Of a DNA stretch of 18,634 nt, positions 6,247 to 14,323 are shown piece after piece (positions within the stretch are counted from its first letter, which is position 1; each line of letters opens with the position of its first letter). The stretch is from Hyphomicrobium_A sp039933175 (GTDB taxonomy: Bacteria > Pseudomonadota > Alphaproteobacteria > Rhizobiales > Hyphomicrobiaceae). Below the pieces are notes generated by a model. The model worked only from the letters and a program-made list of their open reading frames with translations, was not told where the DNA came from and ran no database searches. The position numbers were made by a program, and so were the translations under genes. Location of the stretch: positions 1 through 18,634 of the forward strand of contig JBDTOR010000035.1 of the NCBI GenBank assembly GCA_039933175.1, read 5' to 3'.

Positions 6247-9200
6247 GCGTCTCGGCCCCCTTTATCACGCGGCCGATCGCGACCTCGCTGCTCGCCTTCG
6301 CTGTCGTCATCGGCGGCTGGCTCGGCTATTTCTGGCTACCCGTCTCGTCGCTGCCGCAGGTGGACTTCCCCACCATCCAAGTCTCGACGCAGCTGCCCGG
6401 CGCCAATCCGCAGACCATGTCGACGCTGATCACCGCGTCGCTGGAGCGCGAGTTCGGGCAGATCCCGGCTTTATCGACCATGACCTCGACGAGCTCCTTC
6501 GGGCTCAGCCAAATCACGCTTCAGTTCAATCTCGGGCGCGACATCGACGCCGCCGCACAGGATGTGCAATCGGCCATCAATGCCGCCGGCTCGACGCTTC
6601 CGCGCGACCTGCCGTATCCGCCCACCTACGCCAAGGTGAACCCGGCCGACGCGGCGGTCGTCACCCTGGCGCTGACATCCGACATCGTATCGATGCGTGA
6701 CCTGAGCGATCTCGCCGACACGCTGATTGCCCAGCGCCTGTCGACCGTGAGCGGCGTCGGCCACGTGTCGGTCGAGGGCGGCATCCGCCCGGCCGTGCGC
6801 ATCCAGGCCGACGTGGCGCGGCTCGCCTCGTACGGACTTTCGATCTCCGACCTCAACACTGCCGTCACGGCTGCCAACGTCGCCGGGCCGAAGGGCTCTC
6901 TCGACGGCACGCATCAGAGCTACACCATCGCCGCCAACGACCAGATCGCCTCGGCCGAAGCCTACCGCGAGATCGTCGTCGCCTTCCGCAACGGCGCGCC
7001 GGTGCGCCTCAAAGACGTCGCCGAGGTGTCCGAGGGCCTGGAGAACGCCCGCGTCGGCGGCTGGTATCAGGGCACCCCGGCGGTGATCATCGACGTGCAG
7101 CGCCAGCCGGGCGCCAACGTCATCGAGACCGTCGACCGCCTCAAGGCCGAGCTGCCGCGCCTGGAGCGCGCGCTTCCCAAGAGCGTGAAGCTGACGCTGG
7201 TGCACGACCGCACCGACACCATCCGCGCCTCCATCCACGACGTGCAGTTCACACTGGTGCTCAGCGTCGTGCTGATCGTGCTCGTGGTGCTGGCGTTCCT
7301 TCGTTCCTGGCGCGCCACCATTATCGCCGGCGTGGCGCTGCCCGTATCGCTGATCGCCACCTTCGCAGTGATGTACTTCTGCGGCTTCTCGCTCGACAAT
7401 CTTTCGCTGATGGCGCTCACCATCGGCACGGGCTTCGTCATCGACGACGCCATCGTGATGATCGAGAACATCGTCCGCCACCTGGAGCGCGGCGCCAAGC
7501 CGCTGCAGGCTGCGCTCGACGGCGCCCGCGAGATCGGCTTCACGGTTATCTCGCTGACGCTATCGTTGATCGCCGTGTTCATCCCGCTGCTGTTCATGAC
7601 CGGCCTCGTCGGACGCATGTTCCGCGAATTCGCCCTGACCTTGACCATCGCCGTCGTCGTCTCCGCCATCGTCTCGCTGACGCTGACCCCGATGATGGCG
7701 GCCAAGTTGCTCAAGCATCAGCCCGAGGCGCCAAGCAACTGGATCTCGCGCGGCGTCAACTGGTCGATGGATGCCGTCGTCGAGGGATACCGGCGCAGCC
7801 TCGAGGTGGTGCTGCGCCACCAGACGGCGACCTTGGTGGTAACCGCGCTGACGCTCGTCATCACCATCTGGATGTACGTGGTCATTCCGAAGGGCTTCCT
7901 GCCATCGCAGGATACCGGCCTCATCACGGCCGTGCTGGAGGCCGAGCCGCAAGTCTCGTTCACCGAGCTGAGCCGGCTGCAGGCGGAGGTTACCGGCGCT
8001 GTGCGCAAGGATCCCGCGGTCGAGGGCGTCGTCTCCGTCGTCGGCGTCGGCCAGCTGAACCCCACGCCCAATGTCTCGCACCTCAAGATTACCCTGAAGC
8101 CTCATGCCTCGCGCGGAGCGCCGATAACTGAAGTGGTGGATCGTCTGGAGCGGGCGGTGACCGCGATCCCCGGCATCACGGTGTACTTCCAGCCCGTGCA
8201 GGACGTGCAGATCGCAACGCGCACCAGCCGCGCTCAATACCAGTATACGCTGGTCAGCACGGACGCCGCCGAGGTGGCCGAGTGGACGACGAAGCTCGCT
8301 GCCGAGCTGGCGCTATCGCCGCAGCTGAGCGAGGTGAACCTCGAGACGATGGACACCGGTTTGCGCACGCGTATCGACGTCGATCGCGAGGTAGCCGGCC
8401 GGCTCGGCGTCACCGTGCAGGCGGTGAGCGATGCCCTGAACGACGCCTTCGGCCAGCGGCAGGTATCGACCATCTACGCCCAGGCCAACCAGTATCGCGT
8501 CGTGCTGGAGGCCCTCCCGCAATACCGCAGCGATCCCTCGCGCCTCAACCGGCTTTACATCCCCTCGTCGACCGGCGCGCAGGTGCCGCTGACGGCCATA
8601 GCCAAGATCGCTTACACGACGGCTCCCCTGGCGGTCAGCCACCAGGACCAGTTTCCGGCCGAGACGATCAGCTTCAACCTCATGCCCGGCGCGGCGTTGA
8701 GCGACGCGGTATCGATCATGGCCGCGGCGGAAGCGAAGATCGGCATGCCGTCGTCGGTAACCGGCAGCTTCTTCGGCGACGCCAGCGAATTCGCCTCCTC
8801 GCTACGCAGCCAGCCATGGCTGATCCTCGCCGCCATCGTGACCATCTACATCGTGCTCGGCGTGCTTTACGAAAGCTTCGTCCACCCGTTCACGATCCTG
8901 ACGACGCTGCCGTCGGCCGGCATCGGCGCGCTGCTGGCGCTGATGTACATGGACCTCGATCTGTCGCTGGTGGCGCTGATCGGCATCGTGCTGCTGATGG
9001 GCATCGTCAAGAAGAACGCCATCATGATGATCGACTTCGCGCTCGAGGCGGAGCGTGAACGCGGGCTCAATCCGCGCGATTCCATCGTCGAGGCGGCGCT
9101 GCTGCGCTTCCGTCCCATCATGATGACGACGCTAGCGGCGCTGTTCGGCGCACTGCCACTGGCCATCGAGAGCGGCGTCGGCTCGGAGCTGCGCAACCCG

Positions 9201-9359
9201 CTCGGCATCACCATCGTCGGCGGCCTGCTGCTGAGCCAGCTGCTGACGCTCTACACGACGCCCGTCATCTATCTCGCCATGGAGCGACTGCGTGTCCGGC
9301 TTTCGCCCGGTGCGCCGCCCGAGCACGCCGCGGCGACCGTCAACGTCCCGGCCGAGTAG
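6243..9359 (+). CDS. mdtB: RND efflux pump subunit, MdtB-like
   Basis: A proton-driven inner-membrane drug exporter of 1038 residues, the normal length for the family. It opens with FITRPIATSLLAFAVVIGGW (helix 1). The first periplasmic half has porter-domain motifs such as VSSLPQVDFPTIQVSTQLPG and GPKGSLDG, the latter close to MdtB. Helix 4 carries the paired aspartates D401 and D402 in GFVIDDAIVMIEN, and helix 10 carries K924 in GIVKKNAIMMIDFA, so the proton relay is complete. The second half begins after residue 530 (VVIPKGFLPSQDTG), and the docking region holds QRQVSTIYAQANQYRVVLE. Gene order and sequence compare best with E. coli MdtB, which works only in a mixed trimer with MdtC. Start and upstream stop overlap by 4 bases, indicating coupled translation. 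Substrates cannot be predicted; in enteric bacteria the system exports bile salts, novobiocin and similar compounds. Confidence 0.93.
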   Translation: MSVSAPFITRPIATSLLAFAVVIGGWLGYFWLPVSSLPQVDFPTIQVSTQLPGANPQTMSTLITASLEREFGQIPALSTMTSTSSFGLSQITLQFNLGRDIDAAAQDVQSAINAAGSTLPRDLPYPPTYAKVNPADAAVVTLALTSDIVSMRDLSDLADTLIAQRLSTVSGVGHVSVEGGIRPAVRIQADVARLASYGLSISDLNTAVTAANVAGPKGSLDGTHQSYTIAANDQIASAEAYREIVVAFRNGAPVRLKDVAEVSEGLENARVGGWYQGTPAVIIDVQRQPGANVIETVDRLKAELPRLERALPKSVKLTLVHDRTDTIRASIHDVQFTLVLSVVLIVLVVLAFLRSWRATIIAGVALPVSLIATFAVMYFCGFSLDNLSLMALTIGTGFVIDDAIVMIENIVRHLERGAKPLQAALDGAREIGFTVISLTLSLIAVFIPLLFMTGLVGRMFREFALTLTIAVVVSAIVSLTLTPMMAAKLLKHQPEAPSNWISRGVNWSMDAVVEGYRRSLEVVLRHQTATLVVTALTLVITIWMYVVIPKGFLPSQDTGLITAVLEAEPQVSFTELSRLQAEVTGAVRKDPAVEGVVSVVGVGQLNPTPNVSHLKITLKPHASRGAPITEVVDRLERAVTAIPGITVYFQPVQDVQIATRTSRAQYQYTLVSTDAAEVAEWTTKLAAELALSPQLSEVNLETMDTGLRTRIDVDREVAGRLGVTVQAVSDALNDAFGQRQVSTIYAQANQYRVVLEALPQYRSDPSRLNRLYIPSSTGAQVPLTAIAKIAYTTAPLAVSHQDQFPAETISFNLMPGAALSDAVSIMAAAEAKIGMPSSVTGSFFGDASEFASSLRSQPWLILAAIVTIYIVLGVLYESFVHPFTILTTLPSAGIGALLALMYMDLDLSLVALIGIVLLMGIVKKNAIMMIDFALEAERERGLNPRDSIVEAALLRFRPIMMTTLAALFGALPLAIESGVGSELRNPLGITIVGGLLLSQLLTLYTTPVIYLAMERLRVRLSPGAPPEHAAATVNVPAE

Positions 9360-9363
9360 CGCC

Positions 9364-12300
9364 ATGAACTTCTCGGCCCCCTTCATCCTGCGACCCATCG
9401 GAACGGCACTGCTAGCGGCGGGCTTGTTCATACTCGGCGCCACCGCGTACTTCGAGCTGCCGATCGCCAGCCTGCCGGCGGTCGATTTCCCCACCCTGCG
9501 CATCCAGGCCAGCAGCCCCGGGGCCGACCCGCAAACCATGGCGGCGACCATCGCGGCGCCAATCGAAAAGCGGCTGGGCGAGATCGCCGGCGTCACCGAG
9601 CTGACCTCGGTGAGCTCGCAGGGCACGACGAGCATCTCGGTTCAGTTCGACCTTACACGCGACGTCGACGGCGCCGCCCGCGACGTGCAGGCAGCGCTGA
9701 ATGCTGCCACCGCGGACCTGCCGGGCAACCTCCCCGACGTGCCGACCTTCCGCAAGTTCAACCCGTCGGCGGCGCCGGTTCTCATTCTTGCGATGACTTC
9801 GAAGAGCCTGACGCCCAGCGCCATCTATGACGCCGCCGACACCGTCGTCGCCCAGCGCATTTCGCAGGTTCAGGGCATCGCCCAGGTGGAAGTAAGCGGC
9901 GCCGAGCAGCCCGCCATTCGCGTACGCGTCAACCCCACACTGCTCGCCTCCATGGGCCTCAGCATGGAGGAAGTGCGCAGCGCCATCACCGAGGCCAACG
10001 CGATTGCCCCGGTTGGCGCGGTTGACGGCGACACGCAGGCGATCACCATCGACACCAACGCGCAGCTGCGCAGCGCCAAGGACTATGGCGCCATTGTCCT
10101 GAAGACGAACGCCGGCAACGTCGTGCGGCTGTCGAGCGTCGCCAGCGTCGAGCACGGCACGCGCAACACGCGCTCCGTGGCAATGTTCGACAAGCAACCG
10201 GGCGTGTTGCTGATCATCCGCAAGCAGCCCGACGCCAACGTTCTCGACGCCGTGGATCAGGTCAAGGCGCTGATCCCCAACCTGCAGCGCTGGATCCCGG
10301 CGGGCATCGACATCCAGGTGTTGACCGACCGCACGACGACGATCCGTGCCTCTGTCCACGACATGCAGTTCACGCTGCTGCTGTCGATCGGTTTGGTGAT
10401 GATTGTTGTTTTCGTCTTCCTGCGGCGTGCGACGCCGACCATCGCGGCGGGCATAACCGTACCGCTGTCGCTTGCCGGCACCTGCGCGGCCATGTGGGCG
10501 CTCGGCTTCTCGGTGAACAACCTGACGCTGATGGCGTTCGCCATCGCCGTCGGCTTCGTCGTCGACGACGCCATCGTCATGATCGAGAACGTCTACCGCA
10601 ACATCGAGCGCGGCATGGCGCCGATGCAAGCTTCGCTCGTCGGCGCCCGGCAGATCGGCTTTACGGTGATCTCCATCAGCGTGTCGCTCATTGCCGCGTT
10701 CATTCCCGTGCTGTTCATGGGCGGCGTCGCCGGCCGTTTGCTGCGCGAGTTCTCGGTGACGCTGGTGGTCGCCATCGCCATATCGGTCGTCGTGTCGCTG
10801 TCAGTGACGCCGATGATCTGCGCCCAATTCCTCAAACACGACAAGGACGCGAAGCCGAGCCGTTTCGACCGCGTCGTCGAGGGTGCGCTCGGCTGGATGG
10901 TGTCCGCGTACGCGCGCACGCTGCGCGTCGCCCTGCGCAACCAGGTGGTGACGCTGTTCTCGCTCCTGTGTGTCGTCGTGCTCACCGTCCATCTCTACGT
11001 GCAGATCCCCAAGGGGATGTTCCCCGAGGACGATACGGGTCTCGTCATGGGCTCGACCGAGGCCGCGGCGGACGTGTCGTTTGAGGCAATGCTCAAGCTG
11101 CAGTATCAGGCGCTCGACATCATCCTAGCCGACCCGGCCGTGGAGCACGTGGGATCGTCGATCGGCGGATCGGGCCCGGGCGGCGGCGGCAACAATCGCG
11201 GCCGCATGTTCATCAACTTGAAGCCAGTCGATCAGCGCGGCGGGCTATCGACCTCGCGGTTCGTCAACCAAATCCGCGACAAGCTGCAGGGTATCAACGG
11301 CCTCGAGGTGCGCATGTTCGCCTCGCGCGATATTCGCGTAGGCGCACGCCAGGGCAACTCGCAATACCAGTACACGCTGTGGGATCCGGACATCGACGAA
11401 CTCAACGAATGGGCGCCGAAGGTCCTCGACCGCATGAAGCAGATCCCCGGCATCGTCGACGTTTCGACCGACAGGCAGGCGGGCGGACTACAGCTCGACG
11501 TGAAGATCGACCGCGACGCGGCGGCACGACTCGGCGTGCGCATCTCCGACATAGACTCGGCCCTCAACAACGCGTTCTCGCAGCGGCAGGTGTCGACCAT
11601 CTATGCCCAGCGCAATCAATACCGTGTCATCCTCGAGGTCGATCCGCGCCTGCAGCGCGGTCCGTCCGACTTGAAGAACATTTATGTGCCGGGGAGCGCC
11701 GGTGGCCCGCAGGTGCCGCTGATGGCGGTGATCCGTGTGACGGAGAATACTGCGCCGCTGGTCGTCAACCACCAAGGGCCGTTCCCGGCTGCGACGGTCA
11801 GCTACAATCTCGCGCCGGGCAACACGCTCGACCAGGCGCTGCGCGACATCGATGCGGCAATGGCCGACATTCACACCCCGCCCGGGCTGCGCGGGGAGGC
11901 GGCGGGCGACGCGCGCGCCTTCGCCGAGCAGGCCTCGCAGCAGCCGCTGCTGATCCTCGCCGCGCTCATCGCCGTCTACATCGTGCTCGGCGTGCTGTAC
12001 GAGAGCCTGGCCCATCCGCTGACCATCATCTCGACGCTGCCCTCGGCCGGGCTCGGCGCGCTGCTGGCGCTATATGTTTCCGGCATGGAGCTGTCGCTGG
12101 TGGCGCTGATCGGCGTCATCCTGCTCATCGGCATCGTCAAGAAGAACGGGATTATGATGGTCGACTTCGCGCTCGACGGCGAGCGCACGCGCGGCCTCAA
12201 GCCGGCGGTGGCCATCTACGAGGCGTGCATCGCCCGCTTCCGCCCCATCCTGATGACGACGCTGGCGGCCCTGCTCGGGGCCATCCCGCTGGCCGTCGCC

Positions 12301-12495
12301 GTTGGGCCGGGCTCGGAAATCCGCCGCCCGCTGGGCATAACGATCATCGGCGGCCTCATCGTCTCGCAGATGCTCACGTTGTATACGACCCCCGTAATTT
12401 ACCTTCTGCTCGATAGGCTTCACCGGCGCCTCGGTGGCGCCACGCGTGCCCAAGAAGATGCTCCGCAAGTGGCCATTCATTTTCCGCCGGGATAA
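9364..12495 (+). CDS. mdtC: RND efflux pump subunit, MdtC-like
   Basis: The second RND subunit, 1043 residues, expected to form a mixed trimer with the preceding protein. It begins MNFSAPFILRPIGTALLAAG. The ATG at 9364 lies 4 bases after the stop of the previous gene and aligns with the N-termini of relatives; a frame open from 9292 would overlap that gene. D401 and D402 in GFVVDDAIVMIEN (helix 4) and K927 in GIVKKNGIMMVDFA (helix 10) preserve the proton pathway. MdtC-like features include ARDVQAALNAATADLPGNLP, RMFINLKPVDQR, RDIRVGARQGNSQYQYTL and QRQVSTIYAQRNQYRVILE. A glycine-rich loop (GGSGPGGGGNNRG, around residue 605) replaces a plainer segment in relatives. It is clearly a paralogue of its neighbour, not a recent duplicate: most positions outside the helices differ. 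It is the last gene of the operon; no outer-membrane factor follows. Confidence 0.93.
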   Translation: MNFSAPFILRPIGTALLAAGLFILGATAYFELPIASLPAVDFPTLRIQASSPGADPQTMAATIAAPIEKRLGEIAGVTELTSVSSQGTTSISVQFDLTRDVDGAARDVQAALNAATADLPGNLPDVPTFRKFNPSAAPVLILAMTSKSLTPSAIYDAADTVVAQRISQVQGIAQVEVSGAEQPAIRVRVNPTLLASMGLSMEEVRSAITEANAIAPVGAVDGDTQAITIDTNAQLRSAKDYGAIVLKTNAGNVVRLSSVASVEHGTRNTRSVAMFDKQPGVLLIIRKQPDANVLDAVDQVKALIPNLQRWIPAGIDIQVLTDRTTTIRASVHDMQFTLLLSIGLVMIVVFVFLRRATPTIAAGITVPLSLAGTCAAMWALGFSVNNLTLMAFAIAVGFVVDDAIVMIENVYRNIERGMAPMQASLVGARQIGFTVISISVSLIAAFIPVLFMGGVAGRLLREFSVTLVVAIAISVVVSLSVTPMICAQFLKHDKDAKPSRFDRVVEGALGWMVSAYARTLRVALRNQVVTLFSLLCVVVLTVHLYVQIPKGMFPEDDTGLVMGSTEAAADVSFEAMLKLQYQALDIILADPAVEHVGSSIGGSGPGGGGNNRGRMFINLKPVDQRGGLSTSRFVNQIRDKLQGINGLEVRMFASRDIRVGARQGNSQYQYTLWDPDIDELNEWAPKVLDRMKQIPGIVDVSTDRQAGGLQLDVKIDRDAAARLGVRISDIDSALNNAFSQRQVSTIYAQRNQYRVILEVDPRLQRGPSDLKNIYVPGSAGGPQVPLMAVIRVTENTAPLVVNHQGPFPAATVSYNLAPGNTLDQALRDIDAAMADIHTPPGLRGEAAGDARAFAEQASQQPLLILAALIAVYIVLGVLYESLAHPLTIISTLPSAGLGALLALYVSGMELSLVALIGVILLIGIVKKNGIMMVDFALDGERTRGLKPAVAIYEACIARFRPILMTTLAALLGAIPLAVAVGPGSEIRRPLGITIIGGLIVSQMLTLYTTPVIYLLLDRLHRRLGGATRAQEDAPQVAIHFPPG

Positions 12496-12504
12496 TCTCA
12501 ATCC

Positions 12505-12513
12505 GTTACTAAT
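12505..12513 (+). repeat. GTTACTAAT, second copy
   Basis: Second copy of the nine-base word also found at 4777-4785. It lies 124 bases before the sigma factor start and 9 bases after the stop of the MdtC-like gene. Function unknown. Confidence 0.3.
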
Positions 12514-12518
12514 TGCCG

Positions 12519-12545
12519 GCCCTCTATCGTCCTGATACGGAGGGC
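12519..12545 (+). terminator. Weak candidate hairpin after the mdtABC-like operon
   Basis: GCCCTC (12519-12524) and GAGGGC (12540-12545) are inverted copies around a 15-base loop, 24 bases after the end of the MdtC-like gene. No T-run follows, so it is not a standard intrinsic terminator. It could mark the 3' end of the efflux transcript together with Rho. Confidence 0.25.
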
Positions 12546-12593
12546 TACACCGGCTGCGAGGCCGTGCGACCATCGAAGCTCCCATCCTTTTCT

Positions 12594-12619
12594 GTAACGA
12601 AAAAGGATCGGGTCGCGAA
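12594..12619 (+). promoter_or_regulatory. Candidate ECF (SigF-type) promoter of the sigma/anti-sigma operon
   Basis: GTAACG at 12594-12599 and CGAA at 12616-12619 are separated by exactly 16 bases. From memory, the promoter of the Caulobacter crescentus sigF regulon is GTAACC-N16-CGAA, so only one base of ten differs. The -10 element lies 18 bases before the sigma factor GTG, leaving a short leader that still holds the GAGGAG ribosome binding site (12628-12633). I found about nine other GTAAC words on the plus strand by eye, and none has CGAA at the same spacing. The position implies that the sigma factor transcribes its own operon. Confidence 0.65.
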
Positions 12620-12637
12620 CAGCCTACGAGGAGCTTA

Positions 12638-13195
12638 GTGGCTCAAGCGCAGCGTGAGGAGGAATGGGCAGCCTGGATGCGGGCGGCCATCGGTGGCGAC
12701 GAGGCGGCGTATCGCATGCTGCTGGAAGCGCTGTCTTATGGTCTGCGGGCGGCGGTGCGACGTGGTTTTGCACAGGCTGGGGCTTCGCTGGGCGATGTCG
12801 AGGATGTCGTTCAGGAGACGCTGCTGGCGCTGCACTTGAAACGCAACACGTGGGATCCTTCGCAACCGCTTGGACCCTGGGTGCGCGCCATCGCCAGACA
12901 CAAGCTGATCGATGCGTTGCGCCGCCGGGGACGGCGCATCCATGTGCCAATTGAAAGCGTTCTCGACACTCTGGCGGTCGAGGAGGATCGCAGCGGTGTC
13001 GACCGGCAGGATGCAGAACGCCTCGTCGACGGTCTGCGCGGACGCCAGCAGGAAGTGGTGCGTGCAATCAGCCTCGAGGGCCAGTCGATCCGCGACGTGG
13101 CGCAACGGCTGGAGATGAAGGAAGTGGCAGTGCGTGTCGCACTGCATCGCGGCCTCAAGGCGCTCGCCGCCTTGCACAAGAAAGATGACGAATGA
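12638..13195 (+). CDS. ECF RNA polymerase sigma factor (SigF/ECF16-like)
   Basis: An alternative sigma factor of 185 residues that directs RNA polymerase to stress promoters. Region 2 spans about residues 12-90, with the core-binding motif DVEDVVQETLLALHLKR and the -10 recognition helix PLGPWVRAIARHKLIDALRR. A short acidic linker follows, and region 4 spans about 125-180 with the helix-turn-helix SIRDVAQRLEMKEVAVRVAL. There is no sigma region 3 and no C-terminal extension, as in ECF factors. The start is a GTG with GAGGAG four bases upstream. The gene overlaps the anti-sigma gene by 4 bases (ATGA), so the two proteins should be made together. The subgroup assignment rests on the NrsF partner and the promoter match, not on a full alignment. 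A promoter matching its presumed own recognition sequence lies directly upstream. Confidence 0.92.
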   Translation: MAQAQREEEWAAWMRAAIGGDEAAYRMLLEALSYGLRAAVRRGFAQAGASLGDVEDVVQETLLALHLKRNTWDPSQPLGPWVRAIARHKLIDALRRRGRRIHVPIESVLDTLAVEEDRSGVDRQDAERLVDGLRGRQQEVVRAISLEGQSIRDVAQRLEMKEVAVRVALHRGLKALAALHKKDDE

Positions 13196-13830
13196 AGACC
13201 GACGATCTCATCGCAGCAATATCGGCCGACGCCAAGTCGGCCCGCCCGCCGATCGCGTCGATCGTGTGGCTTGCCGCGGGCGCCGGTTTGACTGGCGCGG
13301 CGATGGTATTTTTCTCCCTGCTGCAGGTCCGACCCAATATCGGCGAAGCCATTTTCGATCCGGGCTTTCTCTACAAGTGGGCTCTCACTCTCACGCTTCT
13401 GGCCTCCGCAATGTTCTTGGTGCTTCAGTTGGCGCGCCCGCAGCCCATTTCCGGCGACCGGCTGCTGCTGCTGTTGGCGCCCGTTGCCGTGCTCCTGGCC
13501 GGCGTTGCTTATGAACTCGTGACGTTGCCGCAGGCGGAATGGATGCCCACGATGATGGGCGACAACGCCGTCGCCTGCATGATTTTCATTCCGCTGATCT
13601 CAGCGCTGCCGCTGGCCGCGTTCCTGATTGCCCTGCGCCAAGGCGCCCCATCGCGACCCGCGCTCACCGGCGCCGTTGCGGGCCTTGCTTCTACCGGCAT
13701 CGCCGCGACGCTGTACGCTTCGCATTGCACGAACGACAGCCCCCTATTTATGGCCGCCTGGTATGTCATTGGCGCCACCGTCGTCGCGGCTACTGGCGCC
13801 TACGTTGGCGCTCGCCTGCTGCGCTGGTAA
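13192..13830 (+). CDS. nrsF: NrsF-family anti-sigma factor (DUF1109), six-helix membrane protein
   Basis: Holds the preceding ECF sigma factor at the inner membrane until stress releases it. The protein has 212 residues: a short cytoplasmic start (MKTDDLIAAISADAKSARPP) typical of the family, then six hydrophobic helices (about 24-45, 62-82, 90-110, 126-147, 157-176 and 186-206). Two cysteines stand out: C129 in NAVACMIFIPLIS and C179 in YASHCTNDSPLF, 50 residues apart. In Caulobacter NrsF two conserved cysteines with the same spacing (131 and 181, from memory) are needed for response to chromate and cadmium, so a thiol-reactive signal is likely here. The ATG overlaps the sigma factor stop. 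This differs from zinc-binding ZAS anti-sigma factors, whose HxxxCxxC motif is absent. Confidence 0.88.
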   Translation: MKTDDLIAAISADAKSARPPIASIVWLAAGAGLTGAAMVFFSLLQVRPNIGEAIFDPGFLYKWALTLTLLASAMFLVLQLARPQPISGDRLLLLLAPVAVLLAGVAYELVTLPQAEWMPTMMGDNAVACMIFIPLISALPLAAFLIALRQGAPSRPALTGAVAGLASTGIAATLYASHCTNDSPLFMAAWYVIGATVVAATGAYVGARLLRW

Positions 13831-13852
13831 CGCCCGACCGACCTTCCCGATT

Positions 13853-13880
13853 GAGCGCCGCCGACGGGGCGGCTAGGCTC
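13853..13880 (+). repeat. Bulged hairpin between nrsF and doxX
   Basis: GCCGCC (13857-13862) and GGCGGC (13868-13873) form a 6-bp stem with loop GACGG. GAGC (13853-13856) can pair with GCTC (13877-13880) across a three-base bulge, extending the stem to 10 bp. No T-run follows. It may reduce read-through or mark a processing site, so that DoxX is made at a different level from the sigma/anti-sigma pair. Confidence 0.35.
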
Positions 13881-13918
13881 GCGTCCGGTAACAGAAACGG
13901 ACAGGTCGAGGAGCGCCA

Positions 13919-14323
13919 ATGACACGAGCAGAGCTTGAGACGGTATGGGCCCCGCGTCTATTGGGCTTGCTGCGCATCGTCGCTGCAATTCTTTTCATGG
14001 AGCACGGGGCGCAAAAGCTTCTCGGCTTCCCGCCCCCCACTCACGGAATGCCAGAGATGTTGACGCTTATCTGGTTCGCGGGCGTCCTCGAACTGGTCGG
14101 TGGCTTCTTCCTGCTGATCGGATTGTGCACCCGCCCTGTTGCCTTCGTACTCAGCGGCCAGATGGCCTTTGCGTACTGGATGGCCCATGCCCCGGCCAGC
14201 CCCTACCCGGCTATCAACGGCGGCGACGCGGCGATCCTGTTCTGCTTCCTGTTCCTCTATCTCGCCGCTGCGGGGCCAGGCTCCTTTAGCGTCGACGGAG
14301 CGCGTGAAGGCCGCGCCAACTGA
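13919..14323 (+). CDS. DoxX family membrane protein
   Basis: A 134-residue inner-membrane protein of the DoxX family with about four helices. The family opening is visible in RLLGLLRIVAAILFMEHGAQKLLG. The next helix (LIWFAGVLELVGGFFLLIGL) contains the typical glutamate-rich LELVGG, and the later part has FAYWMAHAP, YPAINGGDAAILFCFLFLYL and GPGSFSVD. The ATG at 13919 follows a perfect GAGGAG at five bases. DoxX proteins are poorly understood; in Mycobacterium tuberculosis one forms a membrane complex with SodA and the thiosulfate sulfurtransferase SseA in thiol and oxidative stress defence. Here the gene lies 88 bases after the anti-sigma gene and may belong to its regulon, matching a thiol-stress function. 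No separate ECF-type promoter is found in front of it. Confidence 0.88.
   Translation: MTRAELETVWAPRLLGLLRIVAAILFMEHGAQKLLGFPPPTHGMPEMLTLIWFAGVLELVGGFFLLIGLCTRPVAFVLSGQMAFAYWMAHAPASPYPAINGGDAAILFCFLFLYLAAAGPGSFSVDGAREGRAN

Noticed and set aside
9292..9363. Earlier start of the MdtC-like pump inside the previous gene
   Set aside because: The added residues are arginine/proline/serine-rich shadow translation, and the ATG at 9364 matches the N-terminus of related pumps.
9200..9420. Recent duplication of the two RND genes
   Set aside because: The two proteins share family motifs at the same positions but differ at most other residues, so they are old paralogues of the MdtB and MdtC types.
13888..13913. 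GTAACA before doxX as a second SigF-type promoter
   Set aside because: The bases at the N16 position are GGAG, part of the ribosome binding site, not CGAA, and a promoter there would start transcription at or after the start codon.
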